A stretch of 18,059 bases of DNA, taken from positions 1-18,059 of the forward strand of contig JAEELC010000020.1 of NCBI GenBank assembly GCA_016288675.1. The letters run 5' to 3'. Under the pieces are notes generated by a model that saw only the letters and a list, made by a program, of their open reading frames with translations, searched no databases and had not been told where the DNA came from. This document shows, piece after piece, positions 7,809 to 15,417 of the stretch (its first letter is position 1; every line of letters starts with the position of its first letter). The position numbers and the translations under genes were made by a program. The DNA comes from Acholeplasmatales bacterium. Its GTDB lineage: Bacteria > Bacillota_I > Bacilli_A > Acholeplasmatales > Anaeroplasmataceae.

Positions 7809-7817
7809 TGATATAAT
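7809..7817 (+). promoter_or_regulatory. Extended -10 promoter for the 225-residue gene and xfp
   Basis: TGATATAAT is identical to the element before cdaA. A second TATAAT at 7792-7797 overlaps the cre-like site but has no TG extension or -35. Transcription would start near 7824, leaving a leader of about 45 bases. The rest of the gap from 7632 is an A-rich stretch with a direct repeat of TGTGAAA (7693-7699 and 7704-7710) spaced one helical turn apart; I see no gene in it. Confidence 0.55.
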
Positions 7818-7869
7818 AGTCTTGTAGTAAAGTTTTTTTAGTACAGAAAACAGAAATGAGGATAATTTT

Positions 7870-8547
7870 ATGAAAAAATTAGTTAATGTATCAAGCACAT
7901 ATTCGGTATTTGGAAATTTAAGTCAATTAATTTCTAAGATTGATGCCGTAAAGGAATTGTTAAAAGATTATGATGTTCGCGAAGGTCAAGAACAATTACC
8001 AAATGGTTTACCTTCAAAAACATTTGCATTCCATAAAGAAAATCATGCAGTAGTTGTTAGAAGCTACCGTTTAGATATCCAATTTGGATATTTAGATGAT
8101 TCTAAGTCTGAAGATTTCTTAGTATTTGCAGAAGAAATGGCAGAAAAACTAGGTCAAATCACAGATGTTAAGTTTAATCGTGTTTCTTATAGCGATGTAA
8201 ACTTTGCTGAACGTGATGAAGAAGCTTTTAAGAATTTCGCTGATATTTTCAATGCGAACAATGTATTTGGAACACCAGCTGCAGAATTCCAAACTCGTAT
8301 TAATAATATTGTTAATATTGAAAACGAATCTACTAATGCTGTAATTCTAATGCAAGATGGTTTTGTAACTAAGCGTACTCCAAATCCAACTGAACCAAGA
8401 GAAGCTGTTATTTTCATTAATAACGATATTAATACTCTTGCTCAAAATGTTGAAGCTAGATTTACATTCCAAGAGACACTTAAGTTATTACAAGACTTTG
8501 TTATGTTAGGTAAAGAAAGAGTAAACACTATTGCTTCAAAATTCTAA
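7870..8547 (+). CDS. Uncharacterised soluble protein encoded directly upstream of xfp
   Basis: I do not recognise this 225-residue protein. It has no signal peptide, no membrane helix and neither cysteine nor tryptophan. It looks like a mixed alpha/beta cytosolic protein: an N-terminal helix (about 15-33), a beta-rich middle (HAVVVRSYRLDIQFGYL, 59-75), a strand VKFNRVSYSDVNF (100-112), and a C-terminal strand-helix unit ending in TLKLLQDFVMLGKERVNTI. A weak resemblance in layout to TIGR04255-type proteins was considered but no diagnostic motif is visible. GAGGAT (7858-7863) is a good ribosome site. The codon style matches xfp, and the 43-base gap to xfp has no terminator, so the two are probably cotranscribed under the cre-like site. 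A role tied to phosphoketolase or pentose/hexose-phosphate use is inference from position. Confidence 0.8.
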   Translation: MKKLVNVSSTYSVFGNLSQLISKIDAVKELLKDYDVREGQEQLPNGLPSKTFAFHKENHAVVVRSYRLDIQFGYLDDSKSEDFLVFAEEMAEKLGQITDVKFNRVSYSDVNFAERDEEAFKNFADIFNANNVFGTPAAEFQTRINNIVNIENESTNAVILMQDGFVTKRTPNPTEPREAVIFINNDINTLAQNVEARFTFQETLKLLQDFVMLGKERVNTIASKF

Positions 8548-8590
8548 TTACTCTTCTTTAGATAAAAAAATTTTTTAGGAGGAAAAAAAT

Positions 8591-10957
8591 ATGGAAAAGA
8601 ATGTTAAAGGTCCTTTAACTCAAGAAGAACTAGTTCTTACAAATAAATATTGGAATGCTGCCAATTATTTAGCAGCTGCTCAACTATATCTTCTTGATAA
8701 TCCACTTCTTGAACGTCCACTTGTACCAAGTGACATCAAGAAGAAAATCGTTGGTCACTGGGGTACTGTACCTGGTCAAAACTTTATTTATGTTCATTTA
8801 AATAGAATTATTAAGAAGTATGATCAAAGTATTGTCCTAATCTCAGGTCCAGGTCATGGTGGTAATTTCTTCGTTGCTAATGCATATCTAGAAAGTACTT
8901 ATAGTGAAGTTTATCCAAACATTTCAGAGGATAAAGAAGGTTTACAAAAATTATTTAAGCAATTCAGCTTCCCAGGTGGTATCTCTTCACACGTAGCACC
9001 TGAAACTCCAGGTTCAATCCATGAAGGTGGTGAACTTGGTTATTCTCTAGCACACTCATTTGGTGCTGTTTTAGATAATCCAGATTTAATCACTGCTTGC
9101 GTTGTTGGTGATGGTGAAGCAGAAACTGGTCCTCTTGCAACAAGCTGGCAAGGTTACAAGTTTATTAACCCTAAGACTGATGGCGCAGTATTACCAATTT
9201 TACACTTAAATGGTTATAAGATTGCTAACCCAACTATTTTATCACGTATGCCACATAAGAATCTTGAATGGTATTTCCGTGGTTTAGGTTATGAACCAAT
9301 TTTTGTTGAAGGTTCAGAACCAATGGAAATGCATCAAAAGATGGCTGCTGCATTAGAAAAAGCATACAAGATGATTAAAAAGAATCAACGTGATGCTCGT
9401 GTTAAGAATGATTTATCGTTAAAAGTTTGGCCAATGATTATTTTAAGAAGCCCTAAGGGTTGGACAGGACCAAAGTTTGTTGATGGTAAGCAAGTTGAAG
9501 GCTATTGGAGAGCTCACCAAGTTCCAATTGATATGTCAAAGCCAGAACATCTAGGATTATTAGAAGAATGGCTAAGAAGCTATCATCCAGAAGAATTATT
9601 CACTAAAGAAGGTAAGCTTCGCCCAGAATTAAAGGCTTTATGCCCAAGATTTGACCATAGAATTAGTGCTAACCCACATACAAATGGTGGTAAGCTATTA
9701 AAGGATTTACGTCTTCCTGATTTCAGAAAGTATGCATTCGATATTAAGGGTCATGGTGCTGTTGATAGCCAAGACATGACAAATCTAGGTGAATATATTC
9801 GTGACGTTGTTAAATTAAATCCAGAAAACTTCCGTTTCTTCGGTCCAGATGAAACAAATTCAAACCGTTTAGGTGCTGCATTTGAAGTAACTGACCGTAT
9901 GTGGGAATCTAAGATTTTAGAAAATGACGATCATGTTGCTCCAGAAGGTAGAGTAATGGACTCAATGCTATCTGAACATATGTGTGAAGGTATGCTTGAA
10001 GGTTACTTACTAACTGGTAGACACGGATTCTTCGCTTCATATGAAGCATTCATGCGTATTGTAGATTCAATGGTTTCACAACATGCTAAATGGTTAAAGA
10101 TTTGCAACCAATTATCATGGCGTGCACCAATTGCTTCATTAAACTTAATTCTAGCTTCAACAGTATGGCAACAAGACCATAACGGATTCACACATCAAGA
10201 CCCAGGTTTCATTGATCATATGGTATCTAAGAAACCAGACGTTACTCGTATTTATCTTCCACCTGATAGCAATACTTTAATTGCTACTATGGATCATTGC
10301 TTACGTACAAAGAACTACATTAATACTATTGTAGCTTCTAAGCATCCAAGACCACAATGGTTAACAATGGAAGAAGCAATTGCTGAATGTAACCAAGGTT
10401 TATCAATTTGGCAATGGGCAAGCAACGACCAAGGTAGTGAACCAGATGTAGTAATGGTTGGTTGTGGTGAAACTCCTACTCTAGAAGCTTTAGCTGCAAC
10501 ACAAATCTTACGTGAAAATTTACCAGAAGTTAAGGTTCGTTTCGTTAACGTAATTGACTTATTTAAATTAAAACCATCTGCTGAACATCCTCATGGATTA
10601 ACTGACATTGAATATGATTCTATCTTTACTAAAGATAAGCCGATTGTCTTTGCATTCCACGGATATCCAACAGTTATTCATGAATTAACATATCGTAGAC
10701 ACAACCGTGATTTACACGTACGTGGTTACCAAGAAGAAGGTAGTATTACTACTCCATTTGATATGCGTGTTCAAAACAAGCTTGATAGATTCCACCTAGT
10801 AATTGACGCTTTAAATAATATTAAAGGTCTAGGTGATAAGAAGGCTTATTTACTTCAAAAGATGCGTGATACATTAGTTGCTCATAAGCAATTTATTGAT
10901 GACCATGGTGAAGACCTTCCAGAAGTTCGTAATTGGAAATGGAATCTTTCTAAATAA
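8591..10957 (+). CDS. xfp: Xylulose-5-phosphate/fructose-6-phosphate phosphoketolase
   Basis: This thiamine-diphosphate enzyme splits xylulose-5-phosphate (and often fructose-6-phosphate) with phosphate, giving acetyl phosphate plus glyceraldehyde-3-phosphate or erythrose-4-phosphate. It is the key enzyme of heterolactic and bifid-type pathways. The 788-residue length is standard. GHWGT (55-59), GPGHGG (86-91), [17 protein letters not shown] (143-159) and the cofactor motif GDGEAETG (173-180) are clear. The C-terminal transketolase-like domains are complete to WKWNLSK. TAGGAGGA is a strong Shine-Dalgarno. Sequence alone does not settle whether fructose-6-phosphate is used, but the nearby pgi makes dual specificity plausible. 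Confidence 0.98.
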   Translation: MEKNVKGPLTQEELVLTNKYWNAANYLAAAQLYLLDNPLLERPLVPSDIKKKIVGHWGTVPGQNFIYVHLNRIIKKYDQSIVLISGPGHGGNFFVANAYLESTYSEVYPNISEDKEGLQKLFKQFSFPGGISSHVAPETPGSIHEGGELGYSLAHSFGAVLDNPDLITACVVGDGEAETGPLATSWQGYKFINPKTDGAVLPILHLNGYKIANPTILSRMPHKNLEWYFRGLGYEPIFVEGSEPMEMHQKMAAALEKAYKMIKKNQRDARVKNDLSLKVWPMIILRSPKGWTGPKFVDGKQVEGYWRAHQVPIDMSKPEHLGLLEEWLRSYHPEELFTKEGKLRPELKALCPRFDHRISANPHTNGGKLLKDLRLPDFRKYAFDIKGHGAVDSQDMTNLGEYIRDVVKLNPENFRFFGPDETNSNRLGAAFEVTDRMWESKILENDDHVAPEGRVMDSMLSEHMCEGMLEGYLLTGRHGFFASYEAFMRIVDSMVSQHAKWLKICNQLSWRAPIASLNLILASTVWQQDHNGFTHQDPGFIDHMVSKKPDVTRIYLPPDSNTLIATMDHCLRTKNYINTIVASKHPRPQWLTMEEAIAECNQGLSIWQWASNDQGSEPDVVMVGCGETPTLEALAATQILRENLPEVKVRFVNVIDLFKLKPSAEHPHGLTDIEYDSIFTKDKPIVFAFHGYPTVIHELTYRRHNRDLHVRGYQEEGSITTPFDMRVQNKLDRFHLVIDALNNIKGLGDKKAYLLQKMRDTLVAHKQFIDDHGEDLPEVRNWKWNLSK

Positions 10958-10974
10958 TAATTAAAAATAATAAT

Positions 10975-11011
10975 ATCTCATAACAAATATGTTGTTGTGA
11001 GATGTTTTTTT
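10975..11011 (+). terminator. Intrinsic terminator after xfp
   Basis: An 11-base stem (10975-10985 with 10993-11003, one G-U pair) closes a 7-base loop and is followed by T at 11005-11011. It ends the transcript of the 225-residue gene and xfp. The following stretch to 11146 is AT-rich and holds nothing I can name. Confidence 0.85.
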
Positions 11012-11146
11012 ATGTCCGAATAAAATTTGGCTCAAATTATATTTTATTTTTACATAAAGAGATGCAATAATTATCAACAAAATTTAATATTAAGACAATA
11101 TTATAAAATTTCATTCAAAAATTAAGAAAATAATAAAAAAATATTC

Positions 11147-11174
11147 TTGCAAATGCTGTCTAATGTTGTATAAT
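11147..11174 (+). promoter_or_regulatory. Sigma-A-type promoter for the lipoprotein peptidase gene
   Basis: TTGCAA (11147-11152) and a perfect TATAAT (11169-11174) are separated by 16 bases. Transcription would start near 11181, leaving about 30 bases before the start codon with its AGGGAGG ribosome site. Confidence 0.7.
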
Positions 11175-11209
11175 ATTTTTAAACTAGCAAAAATAGGGAG
11201 GTTGGTTTG

Positions 11210-13060
11210 GTGAAAATTAAAAATGGAATTTATTTATCGACTTTACTTGGATTAACAATATTTGGAATTACAGGATGTTCTAAAAGCGTCGTAAAGGAGA
11301 AAAAGAATGACGATTTTCAAGCACTTTGTCAACGATATTTTTTAGACACAGTAGGGGACGATGCATATTATTGGAATGTTATAGCTGAAAATCCTTCTAA
11401 ATTTGGATATGAGGGAACACTTGAAGCTAAGTGGTATTGCTATGAAACTACAACAGAACAAGATTTAGTTGATGCGAGGAAAGAACTAAATGAATTAATT
11501 GATGAATTGGATTCATTTAAAGGTTTAAATTTATCAACAAATGAAAAATATACTTATAGAACTTTAGTTACAAAAGCTAATAATAAATTAAGTTTATATA
11601 AGAATGCTAGTTTGAATGATTTATTAATTGGGTTAGATTATATTGATTCTCAAGGGGGTTATGTAGCTTATTTTACTCAAAGCATGCAGGGATATCATAT
11701 TAATAATTATGATAATGCTTTAGAAGTAATTAGTTATTTATCAAGTACACCTGAAGCTCTTAAGAGCTATCTTACTTATGCGGAAGATAAGAAGAATGCT
11801 AACTATCCGCTTATTGATACATCAGTAAACGGTATGATTGATTATTTAGATTCAATTCTAAAAAAAGGGGATAATTTTTATTTAAAAGAGGTTATTAATA
11901 AGAAAATTGACGATTGTCAATCAATTTCAGATGGGGATGCAACACAGTTAAAGGCTAATGTAGATAAAGCCTTTAAGGATTCATTTCTAGAAGCCGTTAA
12001 GATTTTAAGGGACGGTCTAAAATCTTATGTAGGCGTAACAAACAATAATGGATATTATGGCTATTATGGGGATAAAGGAAAAGAAGCTTACAGAAGAGAT
12101 TTAGCTGATCGACTTGGTATTGATTATACTAAGGTTGATGATAATTATATGAATAATTATATTAAGACATTAGAGTCTAATATAACTAAGTATTCAAAAA
12201 ATCTAGCGGGTGCTATTTCTAATGCAAATAGAAATGGCTATTATGGAGAAACTTTATCATATATAGAGGGTGATACTAGTTTAACAGGTATTACTGATGT
12301 TAATGATATGATTCCATATCTTAAGACATTTGCTAAAACAATTGTTAAAGATTTATCGGATGATAAAGAAATTGTAATAGATCAAATGGATGAAACTGTA
12401 CAAGATATTACGACAACAGTTGCTTATTATGCAAAAAGCGCTCTTGATTCAACAGAAAAAGAATTCATTACCTTAAATCCTAAATATTGTAAGGATAATG
12501 TTAATGATACATTAGCAACATTATCTCATGAAGGATATCCAGGTCATTTATATTCATATTGCTTGCTTAAAGAACAAGATATGCCAGATTTACAAAAAAT
12601 TTTATTAAATAATGTAGCATTTGGTGAAGGTTGGGCAGTATATGTTGAAACTCAATTGTTTGATTATATAAAAGCTAATAATGAATCTAAAGCTATAAAA
12701 TATGCTTGTGATTATTATAAAGCAAGTACTATTTCTAATTTTGCATTATATACTCGTATTGATGCAGGAATTCATTATGAGGGATGGAATATTGGCGATG
12801 TTGCAACATATTTAGGAAAATTTGGATATAATTCTTCAGCAGCAGGTAACTTATATAATTCATTAGTTGAAATTCCTACTCAATATGCATCTTATGGATA
12901 TGGAACAATCAAGTTTGTAGATGCTCATGAGAAAGCTCGTGAAGCTTTAGGAAAGAAATATAATGAATTAGATATGAATGAAGCTATACTAACTCACGGA
13001 TGGGTAGGATTAGATGATTTAGATGTTTTAACTGATGAATATATTAAATCATATAAGTAA
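11210..13060 (+). CDS. DUF885-family metallopeptidase-like lipoprotein
   Basis: The 616-residue protein begins with a lipoprotein signal peptide: a basic start (MKIKNG), a hydrophobic core, and a lipobox ITGC with the lipid-bearing cysteine at residue 23. It is therefore expected to be anchored on the outer face of the membrane. The C-terminal half carries HEGYPGH (440-446) and a downstream EGWAVYVE (473-480). These are the paired motifs of DUF885 proteins, which resemble zinc gluzincins related to carboxypeptidase families. Peptide hydrolysis for nutrition or wall turnover is the likely role, but the substrate is unknown. The middle has a tyrosine/glycine-rich patch (NNGYYGYYGDKG, about residues 280-291). 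GTG 11210 is preferred because AGGGAGG ends eight bases upstream; a TTG at 11207 is adjacent. It is a single-gene unit with its own promoter and terminator. Confidence 0.88.
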   Translation: MKIKNGIYLSTLLGLTIFGITGCSKSVVKEKKNDDFQALCQRYFLDTVGDDAYYWNVIAENPSKFGYEGTLEAKWYCYETTTEQDLVDARKELNELIDELDSFKGLNLSTNEKYTYRTLVTKANNKLSLYKNASLNDLLIGLDYIDSQGGYVAYFTQSMQGYHINNYDNALEVISYLSSTPEALKSYLTYAEDKKNANYPLIDTSVNGMIDYLDSILKKGDNFYLKEVINKKIDDCQSISDGDATQLKANVDKAFKDSFLEAVKILRDGLKSYVGVTNNNGYYGYYGDKGKEAYRRDLADRLGIDYTKVDDNYMNNYIKTLESNITKYSKNLAGAISNANRNGYYGETLSYIEGDTSLTGITDVNDMIPYLKTFAKTIVKDLSDDKEIVIDQMDETVQDITTTVAYYAKSALDSTEKEFITLNPKYCKDNVNDTLATLSHEGYPGHLYSYCLLKEQDMPDLQKILLNNVAFGEGWAVYVETQLFDYIKANNESKAIKYACDYYKASTISNFALYTRIDAGIHYEGWNIGDVATYLGKFGYNSSAAGNLYNSLVEIPTQYASYGYGTIKFVDAHEKAREALGKKYNELDMNEAILTHGWVGLDDLDVLTDEYIKSYK

Positions 13061-13068
13061 AGATTTTT

Positions 13069-13092
13069 AGGCAGCTTTATAGCTGTCTTTTT
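13069..13092 (+). terminator. Intrinsic terminator after the DUF885 gene
   Basis: AGGCAGCT (13069-13076) pairs with AGCTGTCT (13081-13088, one G-U pair) over a 4-base loop, followed by five T (13088-13092). Confidence 0.8.
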
Positions 13093-13128
13093 AATAAAAT
13101 AAATAGTGTATTATAATTGAATGTATAC

Positions 13129-13157
13129 TTGACATTCTATATAGATAAAACTATAAT
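13129..13157 (+). promoter_or_regulatory. Consensus sigma-A promoter for the glycosyltransferase gene
   Basis: A perfect TTGACA (13129-13134) and perfect TATAAT (13152-13157) are separated by exactly 17 bases. This is the best promoter in the window. Transcription would start near 13164, giving a leader of about 118 bases. A second possible start is the extended -10 TGATATGAT at 13228-13236, which has no good -35. Confidence 0.8.
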
Positions 13158-13167
13158 TTAATTAAAA

Positions 13168-13189
13168 AATGTAAAGTGTGTTTTACATT
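13168..13189 (+). promoter_or_regulatory. Inverted-repeat operator candidate before the glycosyltransferase gene
   Basis: AATGTAAA (13168-13175) and TTTACATT (13182-13189) form a perfect 8-base inverted repeat around GTGTGT. It covers about +4 to +25 of the consensus promoter, where a dimeric repressor would block elongation or initiation. A smaller inverted repeat, CAAATA (13211-13216) with TATTTG (13224-13229), touches the second extended -10. The cognate regulator is unknown. Confidence 0.45.
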
Positions 13190-13281
13190 AATAGAATTGT
13201 ATTATTGTGCCAAATAGGTAATTTATTTGATATGATATATAGATAATTCTAATTAAAAAAAAGGAAAGAAGATAAAATAAA

Positions 13282-14511
13282 ATGGAAAAGTTAGTTTCAA
13301 TTATTGTACCAATGTACAATGCATCAAGTAGAATTGAGGTTTGTTTAGAAAGTATATTAAATCAAACTTACAGAAATATTGAAGTTGTTGTTGTAGATGA
13401 TGGTTCTAAAGATAACTCATATACTTTAGTAAGTCGTTTAGCTCAAAAAGATAAGCGTATTAAGCTTATTAGCCAAGAAAATGGTGGTGTATCTAAGGCA
13501 CGTAATACTGCATTAGATAACGCTACTGGAGAGTATATTGAATTTGTTGATAGTGATGATACCCTTGAAAAAGATATGGTAGAAACTATGGTTAAGTTAT
13601 TAGAGGATAATGATTGTGATCTTGCAGAATGCAATAACAGTCATCCATTCTTTAGAACTTTCTTACATGATGAAGTATATGATTTTTCAAAAAAGGAAGA
13701 TTTCCTTGCTTTCTATCAAGAAATATTTGCTCCACTATTCCCATGGAATAAGATGTGGAGAAGAAAATGTCTTGAAGGTTTAAAGTTTGATGAAAATATT
13801 CATTTCTCAGAAGATGAATTATTTAACTCTGGTACTTATAAGAGTGTTAGAAGAGCTGTTACAACATCTCGTACATTATATAATTATTACATTGACCCAC
13901 TTGGAAGTGGTGTAATTATGAATATGGTACGTGCTGGTGTTCTTGATTCTGAAAAGACATTCTTCTTTATGGGATTATTATGCTTACCAACACGTTTAGA
14001 ATATTTTAAGCAAGCAGTTGAACAAAAATCATTAGATTTTACAGATCCTACTGATTTAGCATATATTAGAGTATTTGATTATGTTATGCTTGAATGGTTT
14101 GCATATGCTGCTGCTCATGTAAATGAAGAAATGCTTGGTAAAGAACTTGAACACATTTATTTCACAAAAGAATTCCAAACAAGTCTAGAATTACATAAGA
14201 AATTCGGATTTGATTTCTATGGATTAGATGAAGAAGAGACTCGTGAAAGATTAGTACTTGCAAATAAGCTTATGGTAAGAAGCTGTATTAAGACATTAAG
14301 CTATCAATTACCAGCTATTCCAACACAAGTTGTAATTGCATCATTTATATATGTAATGAGCAAGAAAAGAAGTGCTCCTATTAAATCTCGTAACATTACT
14401 AATATGCTATATGAACAACTTGTAAATAATTCAACTCCATTAGCTCATTTAGTAAATGATACTGCTCGTGAACTAGGTTTAGAACCATTAAGAGCTGAAG
14501 AAAATAAATAA
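13282..14511 (+). CDS. Family 2 glycosyltransferase
   Basis: The first 200 residues are a GT-A glycosyltransferase 2 domain: VSIIVPMYNA at the N terminus, VVDDGS (37-42), ENGGVSKARN (66-75), the metal-binding DSDD (90-93) and a SEDELF loop (176-181) in the position of the catalytic-base region. Such enzymes transfer a sugar from a nucleotide donor in the cytosol to lipid-linked or wall polysaccharide precursors. The acceptor cannot be read from sequence. The remaining 210 residues are mostly helical, with no confident membrane span and no recognised domain. The ribosome site is poor (AAGGAAAG lies 13 or more bases upstream). It stands alone between a regulated promoter and a terminator, unlike the clusters typical of capsule genes. 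Confidence 0.92.
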   Translation: MEKLVSIIVPMYNASSRIEVCLESILNQTYRNIEVVVVDDGSKDNSYTLVSRLAQKDKRIKLISQENGGVSKARNTALDNATGEYIEFVDSDDTLEKDMVETMVKLLEDNDCDLAECNNSHPFFRTFLHDEVYDFSKKEDFLAFYQEIFAPLFPWNKMWRRKCLEGLKFDENIHFSEDELFNSGTYKSVRRAVTTSRTLYNYYIDPLGSGVIMNMVRAGVLDSEKTFFFMGLLCLPTRLEYFKQAVEQKSLDFTDPTDLAYIRVFDYVMLEWFAYAAAHVNEEMLGKELEHIYFTKEFQTSLELHKKFGFDFYGLDEEETRERLVLANKLMVRSCIKTLSYQLPAIPTQVVIASFIYVMSKKRSAPIKSRNITNMLYEQLVNNSTPLAHLVNDTARELGLEPLRAEENK

Positions 14512-14520
14512 AAATTATAA

Positions 14521-14565
14521 AAAAAGAGTAAATTTTAAAGTAAATCTTTGAATTTACTCTTTTTT
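14521..14565 (+). terminator. Intrinsic terminator after the glycosyltransferase gene
   Basis: A 14-base stem (14521-14534 with 14551-14564) has T at 14560-14565 on its right side. The 16-base loop can itself form AAAG/CTTT (14537-14540 with 14546-14549). The A-run on the left side means it could act in both directions. Confidence 0.85.
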
Positions 14566-14589
14566 CAAGTATTTGTAATGTTTTTTTAA

Positions 14590-14607
14590 ATAGAAACCGC
14601 TTTCTAT
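14590..14607 (+). promoter_or_regulatory. LacI-type palindrome upstream of the pur promoter
   Basis: ATAGAAACCGCTTTCTAT is an 18-base palindrome broken at one symmetric pair, centred on CG. Its GAAANCGCTTT core is shared with the cre-like site at 7780-7793. Its centre lies about 55 bases before the likely transcription start (near 14654), a position where LacI-family/CcpA sites can activate. It could be a cre or the operator of another LacI-type regulator. It does not resemble the Bacillus PurR box. Confidence 0.5.
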
Positions 14608-14638
14608 ATTTTTCTATCTATTAAATGGGGATTAATTG

Positions 14639-14647
14639 TGTTAGAAT
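14639..14647 (+). promoter_or_regulatory. Extended -10 promoter for the pur operon
   Basis: TGTTAGAAT carries the TGn extension and a 5/6 match to TATAAT. No good -35 is visible. A start near 14654 would place the purine aptamer (from 14670) at the beginning of the transcript, as expected. The better TATAAT-like string at 14677-14682 is part of the aptamer and is not used here. Confidence 0.45.
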
Positions 14648-14669
14648 AATGGTGTAAATTAAATAACGC

Positions 14670-14742
14670 TATCTTGTATAATAGCTTTAATCTGGTAAGC
14701 AAGTTTCTACCTATAAACCGTAAATTTATAGACTATAAGATA
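14670..14742 (+). promoter_or_regulatory. Purine riboswitch aptamer, guanine class
   Basis: The sequence matches the purine (G-box) aptamer. P1 is TATCTTGT (14670-14677) with ATAAGATA (14735-14742, one G-U pair). J1/2 gives TATAAT. P2 is GCTT (14683-14686) with AAGC (14697-14700), and its loop keeps CTGG. The conserved junction GTTTCTACC is at 14703-14711. P3 is TATAA (14712-14716) with TTATA (14726-14730), carrying the loop ACCGTAAAT. The discriminator in J3/1 is C at 14733 (GACTATA), which pairs with guanine or hypoxanthine; adenine riboswitches have U there. Ligand binding should lower expression of the downstream pur genes. Confidence 0.93.
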
Positions 14743-14892
14743 TTAATTATTAATTATGTTTTTTCATAATTATATTGTTGCTTGCCATCTAATTTATTTT
14801 AAAAATGGATGGACAAAAGTATGAGAAACGAAATTTTTAAACTAAATATTTTAAATGCGTATTTATATACAAGTTTTTTTAAATTGCGTTAG
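14743..14892 (+). promoter_or_regulatory. Long leader between riboswitch aptamer and terminator
   Basis: This 150-base, AT-rich stretch holds no gene. Visible structures are an 8-base hairpin TAATTATG/CATAATTA (14751-14758 with 14765-14772) and a short CCATC/GATGG stem (14785-14789 with 14808-14812). The segment TTGCTTGCCA (14778-14787) can pair with the aptamer's P2 region (14693-14702), and TATACAAG (14866-14873) can pair with CTTGTATA (14673-14680). These may be the switching elements of the riboswitch. Confidence 0.5.
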
Positions 14893-14927
14893 AGAACAAG
14901 GCTTTTAGACTGCCTTGTTCTTTTTTT
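14893..14927 (+). terminator. Leader terminator (attenuator) before purE
   Basis: AGAACAAGGC (14893-14902) pairs perfectly with GCCTTGTTCT (14912-14921) over a 9-base loop and is followed by seven T (14921-14927). It ends only eight bases before the purE Shine-Dalgarno. It therefore looks like the regulated terminator of the riboswitch rather than the end of another gene. Confidence 0.88.
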
Positions 14928-14946
14928 ATTGATTAAGGAGGAAAAT

Positions 14947-15417
14947 ATGGTAGAAGTTGGTATAATCATGGGTTCAAAGAGCGATTTTGAAGTCATGAAG
15001 GATGCATGTGATATACTTGAACAGTTTAATGTAAGCTTTGAAAAATTAGTAGTATCTGCGCATAGAACGCCTAAATTACTATATGATTATGCATTAAGCG
15101 CTAAAGAACGTGGAATTAAAGTAATTATTGCAGGTGCAGGTGGAGCTGCACATTTACCTGGTATGGTATCAAGCTTAACAAGTTTACCTGTAATTGGAGT
15201 TCCTGTTAAAAGTAGAGCCTTAAACGGACTAGATTCATTATTATCAATTGTTCAAATGCCAGGCGGTGTGCCTGTTGCAAGTATGGCAATTAATGGTGCT
15301 AAGAATGCAGCGTTATTTGCAATATCAATACTTAGCTTAAATAATAATGAATTAGCAAAAAAATATGAGGAGTATAGGGAAAATCAAACAAAGGAAGTTT
15401 TAGACTGTGAACTTTGA
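14947..15417 (+). CDS. purE: N5-carboxyaminoimidazole ribonucleotide mutase PurE (class I)
   Basis: PurE moves the carboxylate of N5-CAIR to carbon 4, giving CAIR in de novo purine synthesis. The 156-residue protein shows MGSKSD (8-13), SAHRTP (37-42), [12 protein letters not shown] (62-73) and QMPGGVPV (103-110), all diagnostic of class I PurE. This class works with PurK, whose gene follows and overlaps by 11 bases. I chose ATG 14947, seven bases after AAGGAGG (14935-14941); a TTG at 14929 would begin inside the terminator's tail. It ends in TGA, which is evidence that TGA is a stop codon in this organism. Confidence 0.98.
   Translation: MVEVGIIMGSKSDFEVMKDACDILEQFNVSFEKLVVSAHRTPKLLYDYALSAKERGIKVIIAGAGGAAHLPGMVSSLTSLPVIGVPVKSRALNGLDSLLSIVQMPGGVPVASMAINGAKNAALFAISILSLNNNELAKKYEEYRENQTKEVLDCEL

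Noticed and set aside
8187..8417. Minus-strand open frame of 76 codons opposite the 225-residue gene
   Set aside because: It is a shadow of the sense codons, with no start context or promoter. The same applies to the minus frames at 6062-6256, 6784-6975, 10003-10191 and 13443-13634.
14677..14682. TATAAT hexamer before purE taken as a -10 box
   Set aside because: It is the conserved J1/2 segment of the purine aptamer. A start there would remove the 5' strand of P1.
14805..14840. Twelve-codon upstream reading frame (ATG to TAA) in the pur leader
   Set aside because: There is no Shine-Dalgarno before the ATG (only A/T), and the peptide shows no regulatory codon run. The leader is explained by the riboswitch and terminator.
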